Below are positions 26,262 through 34,853 of a DNA stretch of 64,000 bases, piece by piece. A model generated the notes under the pieces. That model was not told the origin of the DNA, made no database searches, and saw only the letters and a program-made list of their open reading frames with translations. Every line of letters begins with the position of its first letter. Positions within the stretch are counted from its first letter, which is position 1. The position numbers and the translations under genes were made by a program. The stretch is from assembly GCA_017523325.1 (NCBI GenBank), contig JAFWWO010000046.1, positions 1 through 64,000 on the forward strand, read 5' to 3'. This stretch comes from Anaerotignum sp. (GTDB lineage Bacteria > Bacillota > Clostridia > Lachnospirales > Anaerotignaceae).

Positions 26262-27800
26262 ATGAACCGAGAAATGATTTTAATATTAGATTTTGGCGGT
26301 CAGTATAATCAGCTGATTGCAAGACGTGTGAGAGAACACCATGTATACTGCGAAATTCTCCCCTGGAATAAACCTTTGGAAGAAATCAAAGCGAAAAACC
26401 CCAAGGGCATTATTTTTACCGGCGGACCCAACAGCGTATATGATGAAAAATCCCCCAAATGCGACCCTGCCCTGTTTGCACTGGGCATTCCCGTTTTGGG
26501 CATTTGCTACGGCTGTCAGCTGATGGCGTATACCTTAGGCGGAAAGGTGGGTCACGCCGCTGAAAAAAGCGAATACGGCAAGGCGGAGGTAAAATTCGAC
26601 ACAAACAGCAAGCTGTTTCAGGGCATCGCAGAAAATGAAATCTGCTGGATGAGCCATACGGACTATGTGACAGAAATGCCCGAAGGTTTTCGTGTCGTCG
26701 GGACAACTCCTACCTGCCCTGCCGCTGCCATTGAGTGTCCCGAAAAGGGCTTCTACGGCGTGCAGTTCCACCCCGAAGTAAACCATACACCCCGTGGTAC
26801 GGATATGATTCATAATTTCCTGTATGAGGTCTGCGGTTGCAGCGGCGATTGGACCATGACGAATTATATTGATGATCAGATTAAAAAAATTCGGGAACAG
26901 GTTGGCGATGGAAAAGCCCTTTGCGCCCTTTCCGGCGGCGTGGACTCCAGCGTAGTTGCGGCTTTGGTTTCAAAGGCCATCGGAAAACAGCTGACCTGCG
27001 TATTTGTAGACCACGGTTTGATGCGTAAAAACGAAGGAAATGAAGTAGAAGCGGCATTTGACGGGTTCTTTGATTCCCATTTTGTACGGGTGAATGCACA
27101 AGAGCGTTTTTTGAATAAATTAAAAGGCGTTACCGATCCGGAACAAAAGCGTAAAATCATCGGCGAGGAATTCATTCGGGTTTTGGAAGATGAAGCCAAG
27201 AAAATCGGTAAGGTGGATTTCTTAGTGCAGGGCACCATCTATCCCGATGTCATTGAAAGCGGATTGGGCGATTCTGCCGTAATCAAATCCCACCATAACG
27301 TAGGCGGTCTGCCCTCCGTTGTAGATTTTGAAGAACTGATTGAGCCGTTGCGGCTTTTGTTTAAGGACGAAGTGCGGCAAATGGGCTTAGAACTCGGCTT
27401 GCCCGACCATCTGGTGTGGCGTCAGCCCTTCCCCGGCCCCGGCTTGGGTATCCGTGTAATTGGTGAGGTTACAGAGGATAAGCTGGAAATTCTGCGAGAT
27501 GCAGACGCTATTTTCAGGGAAGAAATTGCGAGCGCCGGTCTGGATAGAAGCATCAATCAGTATTTTGCAGTAATTACGGACGTCCGTTCCGTGGGCGTCA
27601 TGGGTGACTTTAGAACCTATGATTATACCATCGCTCTGCGTGGCGTAACCACCACTGACTTTATGACCGCTGATTGGGCGCGTATCCCCTATGAGGTGCT
27701 GGATAAAATCTCTATTCGGATTGTCAATGAAGTGAAAAATGTAAATCGTATTGTGTATGATATTACGTCTAAGCCGCCCGCAACCATTGAGTGGGAGTAA
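26262..27800 (+). CDS. guaA: GMP synthase (glutamine-hydrolysing)
   Basis: GuaA aminates XMP to GMP with glutamine and ATP. The 512-residue protein has the three family parts: an N-terminal class I glutamine amidotransferase with nucleophile Cys in GICYGCQLM (about 80) and the HPEVNHTP motif, an ATP pyrophosphatase with SGGVDSS (about 223), and a C-terminal dimerisation domain ending in [11 protein letters not shown]. The start has TGGAGG six nt upstream; the reading frame is open 56 codons further up, but that part is the promoter and leader. It is divergent from the purine permease and ends at two consecutive terminators. Confidence 0.98.
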   Translation: MNREMILILDFGGQYNQLIARRVREHHVYCEILPWNKPLEEIKAKNPKGIIFTGGPNSVYDEKSPKCDPALFALGIPVLGICYGCQLMAYTLGGKVGHAAEKSEYGKAEVKFDTNSKLFQGIAENEICWMSHTDYVTEMPEGFRVVGTTPTCPAAAIECPEKGFYGVQFHPEVNHTPRGTDMIHNFLYEVCGCSGDWTMTNYIDDQIKKIREQVGDGKALCALSGGVDSSVVAALVSKAIGKQLTCVFVDHGLMRKNEGNEVEAAFDGFFDSHFVRVNAQERFLNKLKGVTDPEQKRKIIGEEFIRVLEDEAKKIGKVDFLVQGTIYPDVIESGLGDSAVIKSHHNVGGLPSVVDFEELIEPLRLLFKDEVRQMGLELGLPDHLVWRQPFPGPGLGIRVIGEVTEDKLEILRDADAIFREEIASAGLDRSINQYFAVITDVRSVGVMGDFRTYDYTIALRGVTTTDFMTADWARIPYEVLDKISIRIVNEVKNVNRIVYDITSKPPATIEWE

Positions 27801-27808
27801 TAGCAATA

Positions 27809-27829
27809 CCCCCCAGCTATGCTGGGGGG
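27809..27829 (+). terminator. Terminator after guaA
   Basis: CCCCCCAGC and GCTGGGGGG form a 9-bp GC-rich stem with loop TAT, 8 nt past the guaA stop codon. The following run is TAGTTTT, so the T-tract is short. Confidence 0.75.
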
Positions 27830-27847
27830 GGGGTAGTTTTACCAAGC

Positions 27848-27885
27848 AAAAGCCCTTAGCTGTGTTACCACAGCCAAGGGCTTTT
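27848..27885. terminator. Bidirectional terminator between guaA and the PBP gene
   Basis: AAAAGCCCTTAGCTGTG and CACAGCCAAGGGCTTTT form a 17-bp stem with one mismatch and loop TTAC, flanked by A on the left and T on the right. It can end guaA from one side and the penicillin-binding protein gene from the other. Confidence 0.85.
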
Positions 27886-27912
27886 ATTATGTTTATACCT
27901 CGTCAGCTTATT

Positions 27913-30573
27913 TTACTGTATACCAAAGTTATGCTCGCTCCAATCATCATCGGAAATTGGCGTATCTGTCCCGATAGGCGTTTCTGTCTGATCGGAGGGT
28001 GTCGTATTCCCGGTTTGGGCAGGTGTATCATCCAGCGGATTTTCCCGAACAATATGATCCGATGTACAAGTCGTACTCACATCAATATCCAGCTTCCCTT
28101 CGCCGCCTTCCGGCTTTCCAAGGATTTTTCCATCGCTGCCAACAGCCAGAACCACATCCATTTTATAGCTCTCCGGACAATTGGCCGACGCCAGCTTACC
28201 GGAGTGTTTACAAATGGTATAGGATTTATGCAGATCGCATATACCGGTATCTCCCTTGAAATCAGCGGCTGCAATATCTGAATGTAATCCATGTCCATAA
28301 TAATCCTGTCCGCATAGCCCGGTTGCCGTTTTTCCGGATACCCCACAGAAGGAAACATTTACAAGTCCCTCCGGTTTCTCAAATTTCTTATTCGCCAGCC
28401 CTTTATTCTGATGAATTTGGGACATGACGGTTCTCCAAATTTTCAGGTGAGCATTCCCGCTCCCTTTGATTTCTTTGGCTGTATCATATCCCATCCAGAT
28501 ACCGCCTGTGTAATACGGAGTGTAACCGTAGAAGGTCAAATCCTTTGTATCATTGGTCGTACCTGTTTTGCCGGCAACGGTCATTCCACTGATTGCTGCC
28601 TGCGTACCGGTGCCTTTTGTGATAACGTCCCGCATCATATCCGTCAGCATATAAGCTGTGGTTTCTTTCAGAACACGATGGGTTTCTGCCTGGTTGTTAT
28701 CCAACAAGACATTTCCATCATGGTCATAGATTACCGTATAATACACCGGTTGATGATATACACCACCATTGGCAATAGAAGCATAAGCCGCCGTTTCCTC
28801 CAGTACGGAAACACCTTGCGTCAAGCCTCCCAGTGCCACTGCACCCCCTTTATCGTTATCTGTAAGGGTTGTAAAACCGAATTTTTGCAAATACTCAAAA
28901 GAAACATCTGCCCCTACCATCATAAACGTCTTAACCGCCAATACGTTCATGGAGTGCCAGATACCCTTACGGACAGTCGTCGGTCCCGCAAACCTACCGT
29001 CCCAGTTTTTGGGTGCCCAACTACCATATTTCACCGGTTCATCGATAATAATGGAACCCGGCATCAGAAGGCCTGTATCAATAGCGGGTGCATAGGCAGC
29101 CAAGGGCTTAAATGTGGAGCCCTGCTGACGCAATGCTTGTGTTGCCCGGTTGAACACAGAATCCCCCGGCTTTTCGCCCCGACCGCCAACCAATGCCTTT
29201 ACTTCACCATTTTGCTGATCCATAATCACCATTGCCGCCTGTAAAGACTTTGAAATTGTAACTTTATCCAGTACAAGGGTATGGGTATCATCCAAAAGCT
29301 CTGCTTTCACGGACTCTACAAAGGCGTCCGCCTCACTCTGATTTCGCACCGTGGTCCGTTTTTCATAATGCGTTTGGTTTGTGTTTTCGTCGGGATTTGT
29401 GGTATCCAGAACAGAGATTAAATAAATCACATCCAGCATACCATCACCCGACGGGAATAAGCTATCGTTTTTCAGTGCCGTCTCTGTAATTTTTTGCATA
29501 TCAGAGTCCATTGTCAGATGAATTTGCAGGCCACCGCTATATATCTTATTGTACGCCTGTGCTTTTGTGAAGGATTTCTGCTCCATCAAATCCTTAGCAA
29601 TTTGGTCAATGGCGGCTTCTACGAAATAATTGTGTTTTGCATTGCCCTCTTCCTCATAGGAATTTTTGCAAACCAAATGACCGAATACATCTTCCGCCGC
29701 AGCCAAATCATATTCCTCTTGGGTAATAAAGCCCAATTCCTGCATTTTTTTCAAAACCGTAAGCTGTCGCTTCCGACTCTCTTCCGGATTGGCATCAGGT
29801 GCATACAGACTGGGATTTTTGGTAATGCCGGCAATACAAGCACATTCCGCAAGCGTCAATTCACTGGCATGCTTGCCAAAATAATAGAGGGCCGCTGTTT
29901 CCACACCACGCAGACCATGATGCAAGCTGATGGTATTTAAGTACAATTCCAAAACATATTTTTTGGCCTCTTCCTTCGTACCCAACTGCTTTCTTAAGGC
30001 TTTTTCCAAAGAAACAGCCAGATATTGTTCTTTGATTTTTCGTTCCAATTTTTTTTCGTTACCCAAAAGTTCGTTTTTTATCACCTGTTGGGTAATGGTG
30101 CTGGCACCTTGGGAAAAATGAAAACTTTTAACGTTTTCAAAAACTGCTCTTGCAATTCCCCGCATATCAATGCCGTTATGCTCATAAAAGCGTTCGTCCT
30201 CTATGGCAACGACTACATTCTGCATATTTTTTGTAGTAGCGGAAAGCTTTACATATTCCCGGTTTTCCGCTCCATGGAGCTTGTCTATCTCGTTCCCGTC
30301 TGCATCATACAAAACGGAGGTATAGGATTCCGGCAAAATATCAGCAGTATTAAGCATTTCCGTACTTTGCAGGATACCGAAAACCGTACCCAACCCTGCT
30401 CCTGCCACAGCAAAAGCAACAATCACGCATACAATAAGCAACGCCTTACCAATTTTGCTCGCAAAGGATTTCCCTCTGCGTCTTGGCCGCCGTTTTCTAT
30501 GGGTGTTATGCGTAGCCTTCCTACCGGTATGTGACCGATTGGAGGAGCATCTCCTGTTTTGCGATTGATTCAT
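27913..30573 (-). CDS. Class A penicillin-binding protein (PBP1A family)
   Basis: A bifunctional peptidoglycan synthase of 886 residues. A cytoplasmic tail very rich in Arg and Lys (about 1-40) precedes one membrane segment (LLIVCVIVAFAVAGAGLG). Then come a GT51 glycosyltransferase domain (EDERFYEHNG near 123, with QGASTITQQVIKN) and a transpeptidase domain with QQGSTFKPL (active Ser near 484), SMN (about 540) and GKTGTTND (about 668). The last 60 residues are low-complexity Thr/Pro/Asp. The start at 30573 follows a GGGGGAC site; a frame start at 30603 or 30612 lacks one and sits in a leader hairpin. It is preceded by a structured leader of about 290 nt with its own promoter. Confidence 0.95.
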   Translation of the reverse strand: MNQSQNRRCSSNRSHTGRKATHNTHRKRRPRRRGKSFASKIGKALLIVCVIVAFAVAGAGLGTVFGILQSTEMLNTADILPESYTSVLYDADGNEIDKLHGAENREYVKLSATTKNMQNVVVAIEDERFYEHNGIDMRGIARAVFENVKSFHFSQGASTITQQVIKNELLGNEKKLERKIKEQYLAVSLEKALRKQLGTKEEAKKYVLELYLNTISLHHGLRGVETAALYYFGKHASELTLAECACIAGITKNPSLYAPDANPEESRKRQLTVLKKMQELGFITQEEYDLAAAEDVFGHLVCKNSYEEEGNAKHNYFVEAAIDQIAKDLMEQKSFTKAQAYNKIYSGGLQIHLTMDSDMQKITETALKNDSLFPSGDGMLDVIYLISVLDTTNPDENTNQTHYEKRTTVRNQSEADAFVESVKAELLDDTHTLVLDKVTISKSLQAAMVIMDQQNGEVKALVGGRGEKPGDSVFNRATQALRQQGSTFKPLAAYAPAIDTGLLMPGSIIIDEPVKYGSWAPKNWDGRFAGPTTVRKGIWHSMNVLAVKTFMMVGADVSFEYLQKFGFTTLTDNDKGGAVALGGLTQGVSVLEETAAYASIANGGVYHQPVYYTVIYDHDGNVLLDNNQAETHRVLKETTAYMLTDMMRDVITKGTGTQAAISGMTVAGKTGTTNDTKDLTFYGYTPYYTGGIWMGYDTAKEIKGSGNAHLKIWRTVMSQIHQNKGLANKKFEKPEGLVNVSFCGVSGKTATGLCGQDYYGHGLHSDIAAADFKGDTGICDLHKSYTICKHSGKLASANCPESYKMDVVLAVGSDGKILGKPEGGEGKLDIDVSTTCTSDHIVRENPLDDTPAQTGNTTPSDQTETPIGTDTPISDDDWSEHNFGIQ

Positions 30574-30863
30574 TACTGTTCGTCCCCCTTTTTCACGGTT
30601 CATTGCGTACACAATGTCTCCGCTGTAGCCTATCGCAAAGCTACTTTATCATGGGCTTGCGCCCTATGTACATCTATTCCGAAATGCGCTTGTGTTCCAT
30701 ACCCTATCTTCCTCTTGACGCTTCTTCTGCCGTGCGACATTCGCAGCCTTCGGCTGCTCATCACGGGCTTTCGCCCTATGGGCAGATATGCGTAAACTAC
30801 CCGCCGTTTGCAAGCAACCGGCTGTCTGTTTACACATATCTGCCCGCACGGCTTATTGCTAAC
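30574..30863 (-). ncRNA. Structured leader RNA upstream of the PBP gene
   Basis: The sequence between the promoter (30870-30897) and the PBP start folds strongly when read on the minus strand. (a) 18-nt arms at 30828-30845 and 30780-30797 pair completely with a single G-U, enclosing a 30-nt loop. (b) GGGC-GAAA-GCCC (30765-30776) is a tetraloop hairpin. (c) GCAGCC-GAA-GGCTGC (30743-30757). (d) A second similar pair follows: GGGC-GCAA-GCCC (30653-30664), then GTAGC/GCTAC (30625-30644). (e) CATTG/CAATG (30601-30616) lies near the gene. Segments b-c and d share the order CATAGGGCGnAAGCCC-rTGATrA-hairpin, so the leader contains a tandem of related modules. I do not recognise it as a known riboswitch. 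Short frames here are explained by the structure. Confidence 0.6.
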
Positions 30864-30869
30864 GTGAAC

Positions 30870-30897
30870 ATTATACCAGAAATTGCTCATGTGTAAA
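30870..30897 (-). promoter_or_regulatory. Sigma-A promoter of the PBP leader
   Basis: TTTACA (30892-30897), 16 nt, perfect TATAAT (30870-30875) on the minus strand. Transcription would start near 30863 and enter the structured leader almost at once. Confidence 0.7.
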
Positions 30898-30951
30898 AGG
30901 GATTTTCTTTAGACAATCTTACATATTTTATAAGATTTTCAAATTTCCCTG

Positions 30952-30999
30952 AAAAAAAGGCTTTTCTCTCTCCCTGACAGAAAAAAAGCCTATTTTTTT
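30952..30999. terminator. Bidirectional terminator-like hairpin between PBP and yunB
   Basis: GGCTTTT (30959-30965) pairs with AAAAGCC (30984-30990), with seven T on the right (30993-30999) and seven A on the left (30952-30958). It can act in either direction. It lies between the divergent PBP leader and yunB, so it may insulate them or attenuate yunB. The rest of the 30.9-31.03 kb spacer shows only weak promoter matches. Confidence 0.5.
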
Positions 31000-31033
31000 C
31001 TTCTCTTTCATATCTTTTTTAGGGGGTATGATG

Positions 31034-31696
31034 ATGAGAAGAAAACGAAAATACGGCAAAAGAAAAAAACAGGGCGGCTTTTCACTTTTTTTATTTTCCT
31101 GCATGATAGTTCTATCTTTTCTCTGTTTTACGCAATTTGAAAAAAAATTCCTCCCTATGTTGAAAGAAATCTCTCATTTGCAGTGCAAAGCCATGGCAAA
31201 TCACATCATCGATGATGCTGTGGAAAAAACTCTGACAGATATGGGGCTTTCCGATGCTCCTCTTCTCATAAAAGAAACCGGTGCAGAAAGCTATACTGCA
31301 AATACTGTCCTCGTCAATCGTTTTTGCACACAATTAAGCGAAACCATTACAACCACTTTGGAGCATTTACCCAAGGAGGTCATTCGCATCCCCGCCGGAG
31401 CCGCCTCAGGAACCGTTTTTTTCGTGGATATGGGGCCGGAAATTCCTTTTACACTATTGCCTATGGGTGCGGCTCATGTGGATTACGAAACCGCCTTTCA
31501 ATCCGTTGGAATTAACCAAATAAATTACAAAATCTGGCTACATATTTCCATTGACATAAAAATTGTCAATCCCCTCTATCATGAGCCTTTGACACTGGAA
31601 CGAAAAATTATGCTGGCAGATTTGATATTCAGCGGAAAAGTACCCAACCAATTCTTCCAGATGGGACAAACGGGCGAATATCTATTGACAGAATGA
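31034..31696 (+). CDS. yunB: Sporulation protein YunB
   Basis: A 220-residue protein of the YunB family, which in Bacillus is made under sigma-E in the mother cell and is needed for normal sporulation; its biochemical role is unknown. After a very basic N-terminus there is one membrane segment (LFLFSCMIVLSFLCF). The outer part carries family sequences such as PAGAASGTVFFVDMGPEIPF and the C-terminal region GKVPNQFFQMG. Three ATG codons follow the AGGGGG site in tandem (31028, 31031, 31034); the third has the best spacing. It indicates a spore-forming host. Confidence 0.88.
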   Translation: MRRKRKYGKRKKQGGFSLFLFSCMIVLSFLCFTQFEKKFLPMLKEISHLQCKAMANHIIDDAVEKTLTDMGLSDAPLLIKETGAESYTANTVLVNRFCTQLSETITTTLEHLPKEVIRIPAGAASGTVFFVDMGPEIPFTLLPMGAAHVDYETAFQSVGINQINYKIWLHISIDIKIVNPLYHEPLTLERKIMLADLIFSGKVPNQFFQMGQTGEYLLTE

Positions 31697-31732
31697 ACAA
31701 ACTGCTAGTATGATTATCAATAGCGAGTTTGT
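31697..31732. repeat. Inverted repeat between yunB and the next gene
   Basis: ACAAACTGCTA (31697-31707) pairs with TAGC-g-AGTTTGT (31721-31732) with one bulged base. It begins right after the yunB stop. Only TTTGTTTG follows, so if it terminates it is weak; it may otherwise be a leader hairpin of the downstream gene. Confidence 0.4.
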
Positions 31733-31751
31733 TTGATATGGAGGGAAAACT

Positions 31752-32327
31752 ATGATTAAAACATTAGATGCCTTTTGGCGTGAAATCGCTGCCCTTTCTT
31801 ATGATAGCAGTGATTATGGAATCGTTCGTTCTGACTTTAGAGAAAATGAAATTGATGCTTTCGTAAAATGCTTTCTGCCCGGCACCGAAATACTGAAGGA
31901 TGGGAAAAACGGCACTCCCGTTGTCATGAAGGGTAAGGCAGATGATGATAAGGGTAAGACAGGTGCGGAGGAAATTGATTTCCACGGCTATCAGCTTTTT
32001 GATTATTCCGATACCGATGGAAATTGGGTGGTAATCACCTTCCCGGACCTGAATGCACTGGAACAGCATCTTTTAAGCGAGGCAGGCTATTTGAACTATT
32101 ACAGCACCGATATGCTGGTTTTTGAAGATGGTGTATTCAAGCCCTTTCAGATTATGTTCAATGGGGATAACGATACAGTCATCGGTATTGATAAAGACCA
32201 GCTGGACTCCCCCATGGATATTAAAGCCATGCAGGGACGGATTTGGGTGCGTTGGATGGATCCAAAAGAATTGGAACCCCTCACCGATGATGAGGTCGAA
32301 GCCTATAAGCGCTCTATTGGAAAATAA
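31752..32327 (+). CDS. Acidic protein of unknown function
   Basis: A 191-residue soluble protein that I do not recognise. It has no signal peptide, membrane segment, cysteine motif or obvious nucleotide-binding loop. It is acidic, with many Asp and Glu, and has a short Lys/Asp-rich low-complexity stretch (KGKADDDKGKTGAEE near 60-75). Hydrophobic beta-like segments (NWVVITFPDL, RIWVRWMDP) suggest a folded domain. The AGGG ribosome site seven nt upstream and a strong terminator just after the stop show it is a real gene. It is 55 bp after yunB on the same strand, so it may share its transcription. Confidence 0.85.
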   Translation: MIKTLDAFWREIAALSYDSSDYGIVRSDFRENEIDAFVKCFLPGTEILKDGKNGTPVVMKGKADDDKGKTGAEEIDFHGYQLFDYSDTDGNWVVITFPDLNALEQHLLSEAGYLNYYSTDMLVFEDGVFKPFQIMFNGDNDTVIGIDKDQLDSPMDIKAMQGRIWVRWMDPKELEPLTDDEVEAYKRSIGK

Positions 32328-32331
32328 AACG

Positions 32332-32364
32332 AAAAAGCGGAAATAGAAAATATTTCCGCTTTTT
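32332..32364. terminator. Bidirectional terminator
   Basis: AAAAAGCGGAAATA and TATTTCCGCTTTTT form a perfect 14-bp stem with a 5-nt loop between two convergent genes, the unknown acidic protein (plus) and the CoA-transferase (minus). Confidence 0.9.
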
Positions 32365-32375
32365 ATATGCCTATT

Positions 32376-33680
32376 TTACGCCTTCCATTTCTCATGGAAG
32401 CGTTTTTCATATTCCGCCTGCAAGCCCTCACGAAAATCCGGATGGGCAATGGCAATCAACGCCTTCGCCCTTTCTCGCAGGGTCTTTCCCCAAAGCTGTG
32501 CAATGCCATACTCCGTTACCACATAATTGACCTCTGTCCGCAATGTAGTTACTGCGGCGCCGTGGTCAAGAAACGGCACAATTTTGGAAATGGTTCCTCC
32601 CGCTGCCGTAGAGGGCAACGCCATAATCGCCCGTCCACCTTTGCTCATATTGGCGCCCCGCACAAAATCCACCTGTCCGCCTACGCCACTAAACTGCATA
32701 CCTTTTACAACCTCTGCATTGACCTGTCCCATCAAATCCACCTGAATACAGGAATTGATGGAAACCACATTATCATTTTGGGCAATGGTATAGGGATTAT
32801 TGACATAATCCACCGCACGCAACTCGAAGGCAGGATTATTATCCAAAAAATCATAGAGTTTTTTGGTGCCTGCGGCGAAGGTAGCAATGCTTTTTCCCCG
32901 GTCAATCTTTTTTCGTTTGTTGTTAATGACACCGCTTTTGATAAGGTCAACCACGCCGTCTGCCGCCATTTCCGTATGCAGCCCCAAGTCTTTTTTATCC
33001 TTCAAAAAAGTCACCACTGCATCGGGAATACCACCGATGCCCAGCTGGAGGGTATCGCCATCCTTGACGAGAGAAGCGCAGTTTTCACCGATTTTGCGTT
33101 CTACCTCCGTAATGGGAACAGGCGGTAATTCCGGCATCAACCTATCTTCCTCTACAATGATATCAATGTCCCGCAAATGAATGAAGGAATCCCCCATCAC
33201 ACGAGGTAAATTTCGGTTCATTTGTGCAATCACCAGTCCGGCTCGGTCCTTTGCATAGGGAAGGTGGTCAATTCCCGTCCCCATAGAACAATAGCCATGC
33301 TGATCCGGCGCAGAAATTGAAATCAACAGCACATCTATGCCGCCCCTTTCTTCCAGCATACGGGGATATTGATGGAAAAACCCCGGCAGATATTCTCCCC
33401 TGCCCTCTGCGACAGCTTTCCTTGTGGTTCCGCCTAAAAAAATGCCATGAAAGCGAATATGCTCTTCCATACCCGGCTCCATGTGCGGAGCCTGACCCAA
33501 CGAAAGCAGAAAATACAAATCCACATCGCGGAAAGCTTCTTTATTCCGTGCCAAAGCCTCTGTCAAAGCATAGGGTTCCGAACCGACGTGGGCAATCGAA
33601 ATTTTATCGCCGGATTTGATATGACGAACCGCCTCATCGGCAGAAAGTATTTTCCCCTGAAATTGTTGCTTCCAATCCAT
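32376..33680 (-). CDS. Family I CoA-transferase (4-hydroxybutyrate/butyryl-CoA type)
   Basis: A 434-residue member of the acetyl-CoA hydrolase/transferase family (AbfT, Cat2 and But proteins), which move CoA between a carboxylate such as acetate and an acyl-CoA. Visible motifs are QLGIGGIPDAV in the centre, GVGGQVDFVRGA, and YVVTEYGIAQL near the C-terminus. The substrate cannot be decided from sequence; in anaerobic Clostridia such enzymes usually make butyrate or 4-hydroxybutyrate esters of CoA. The ATG at 33680 has GAGGGTG upstream; an in-frame ATG at 33707 has no site. It is a single-gene unit with an extended -10 promoter near 33724 and no acyl-CoA genes beside it. Confidence 0.9.
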   Translation of the reverse strand: MDWKQQFQGKILSADEAVRHIKSGDKISIAHVGSEPYALTEALARNKEAFRDVDLYFLLSLGQAPHMEPGMEEHIRFHGIFLGGTTRKAVAEGRGEYLPGFFHQYPRMLEERGGIDVLLISISAPDQHGYCSMGTGIDHLPYAKDRAGLVIAQMNRNLPRVMGDSFIHLRDIDIIVEEDRLMPELPPVPITEVERKIGENCASLVKDGDTLQLGIGGIPDAVVTFLKDKKDLGLHTEMAADGVVDLIKSGVINNKRKKIDRGKSIATFAAGTKKLYDFLDNNPAFELRAVDYVNNPYTIAQNDNVVSINSCIQVDLMGQVNAEVVKGMQFSGVGGQVDFVRGANMSKGGRAIMALPSTAAGGTISKIVPFLDHGAAVTTLRTEVNYVVTEYGIAQLWGKTLRERAKALIAIAHPDFREGLQAEYEKRFHEKWKA

Positions 33681-33723
33681 TCCTTTCACCCTCTCTGTTT
33701 CAAACACTTGTTTTTCTACGTTC

Positions 33724-33729
33724 AGTATA
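33724..33729 (-). promoter_or_regulatory. Probable extended -10 promoter of the CoA-transferase
   Basis: TATACT preceded by TGT on the minus strand, 43 nt upstream of the start codon. The -35 region matches poorly. Confidence 0.45.
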
Positions 33730-33773
33730 ACAAGTTTTCCCTTTGTTTACCATACAAAAATTTTCCGCAACGC

Positions 33774-33813
33774 AAAAAAGGATGCGTTCGTTTTTCACGA
33801 ACCGCACCCTTTT
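33774..33813 (-). terminator. Terminator after tsf
   Basis: On the minus strand GGGTGCGGTTCGT pairs with ACGAACGCATCC (minor mismatches), followed by TTTTTT. It begins about 16 nt past the tsf stop. Confidence 0.8.
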
Positions 33814-33828
33814 GTATGCAGAAATAAA

Positions 33829-34761
33829 TTAGTTCATTGCTTTTGCAACTTCTTCTGCGAAGTTTTCTTCTTTCTTTTCCATGCCTTCGCCTGTTTCATA
33901 GCGCACATAACGAGCAATTTCGATATCCGCACCAACAGCCTTTGCAACGGAATCAATATACTGCTTTACTGTCATATCGCCGTCTTTTACATAAGCCTGT
34001 TCTACCAGGCAAAATTCCTTCATTTCCTTTTTCAATCTGCCTTCAATCATCTTTGCAATGATATTATCGGGCTTATTGGCATTCTTAGGATCATTCTTTG
34101 CCTGTGCTGTCAAGATTTCTGTTTCTTTTTCAATAAAGTCCGCAGGAACATCCTTTTCGGAGATGAATTTAGGGTTCAATGCTGCAATCTGCATGGCAAT
34201 GTTTTTACCCAATTCTACCAATTCATCGGATTCCTTTGCACAAGCCAGCTCAATCAGAACGCCGATTCTGCCGCCGCCGTGGATATAAGAAACCAGCTTA
34301 CCGGACTGTGCTTTTTCATATTTTTCAAAACGTCTGATATTCAGGTTTTCACCGATTACGGCTACCTGCTGGCTCAGTGCTTCTCTTACGGTAAACTGAG
34401 GATCCAGCGCCCATTTTTCTTCAAAGAATGCTTCTACATCTGCCGCAGGTGTTGTTGCAGCCTGTTTTGCGACTGCCGCTACATAATCCCTGAACACCTG
34501 ATTCTTTGCAACGAAGTCGGTTTCAGAGTTTACTTCTACGATTGCACCAACCTTATTATCATCACTCAGATAAACATCAACGATACCTTCAGATGCGATA
34601 CGGCCTGCTTTTTTTGCAGAAGCCGCAAGACCTTTTTCTCTCAGCAGTTCTACTGCCTTTTCCATATCGCCGCCTGCCTCTGTCAGAACCTTTTTACAGT
34701 CCATCATGCCTGCGCCTGTCATTTCTCTCAGTTCTTTTACCATTGCTGCTGTAATAGCCAT
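33829..34761 (-). CDS. tsf: Elongation factor Ts
   Basis: EF-Ts exchanges GDP for GTP on EF-Tu. The 310-residue protein starts with the UBA-like N-terminal region (VKELREMTGAGMMDCKKVL), followed by the TDFVAKN motif (about 80) and the core and dimerisation domains (SYIHGGGRIGVLIEL, FISEKDVP). Its length is normal. GGAGGG precedes the ATG; an in-frame ATG at 34776 lacks a site. It follows rpsB by 92 bp, with a terminator-like hairpin in between. Confidence 0.97.
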   Translation of the reverse strand: MAITAAMVKELREMTGAGMMDCKKVLTEAGGDMEKAVELLREKGLAASAKKAGRIASEGIVDVYLSDDNKVGAIVEVNSETDFVAKNQVFRDYVAAVAKQAATTPAADVEAFFEEKWALDPQFTVREALSQQVAVIGENLNIRRFEKYEKAQSGKLVSYIHGGGRIGVLIELACAKESDELVELGKNIAMQIAALNPKFISEKDVPADFIEKETEILTAQAKNDPKNANKPDNIIAKMIEGRLKKEMKEFCLVEQAYVKDGDMTVKQYIDSVAKAVGADIEIARYVRYETGEGMEKKEENFAEEVAKAMN

Positions 34762-34790
34762 GTTTTTTCCCTCCATACGTTCATATTGTT

Positions 34791-34829
34791 AAAAAAAGAA
34801 GCTCCAGCCCGTTTATATGGCTGAAGCTT
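34791..34829 (-). terminator. Terminator-like hairpin between rpsB and tsf
   Basis: AAGCTTCAGCC and GGCTGGAGCTT (minus strand) form an 11-bp stem with one wobble and a 9-nt loop, followed by C and seven T. It should reduce read-through from rpsB into tsf. tsf has no separate promoter that I can see, so read-through must be partial. Confidence 0.7.
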
Positions 34830-34853
34830 GGGCAAATGCCTTATTTCTCTCTA

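Noticed and set aside
30559-30896. Several short open frames on both strands in the PBP leader
   Set aside because: The region is better explained by RNA structure. The frames overlap hairpins, differ between copies of the element and lack ribosome sites.
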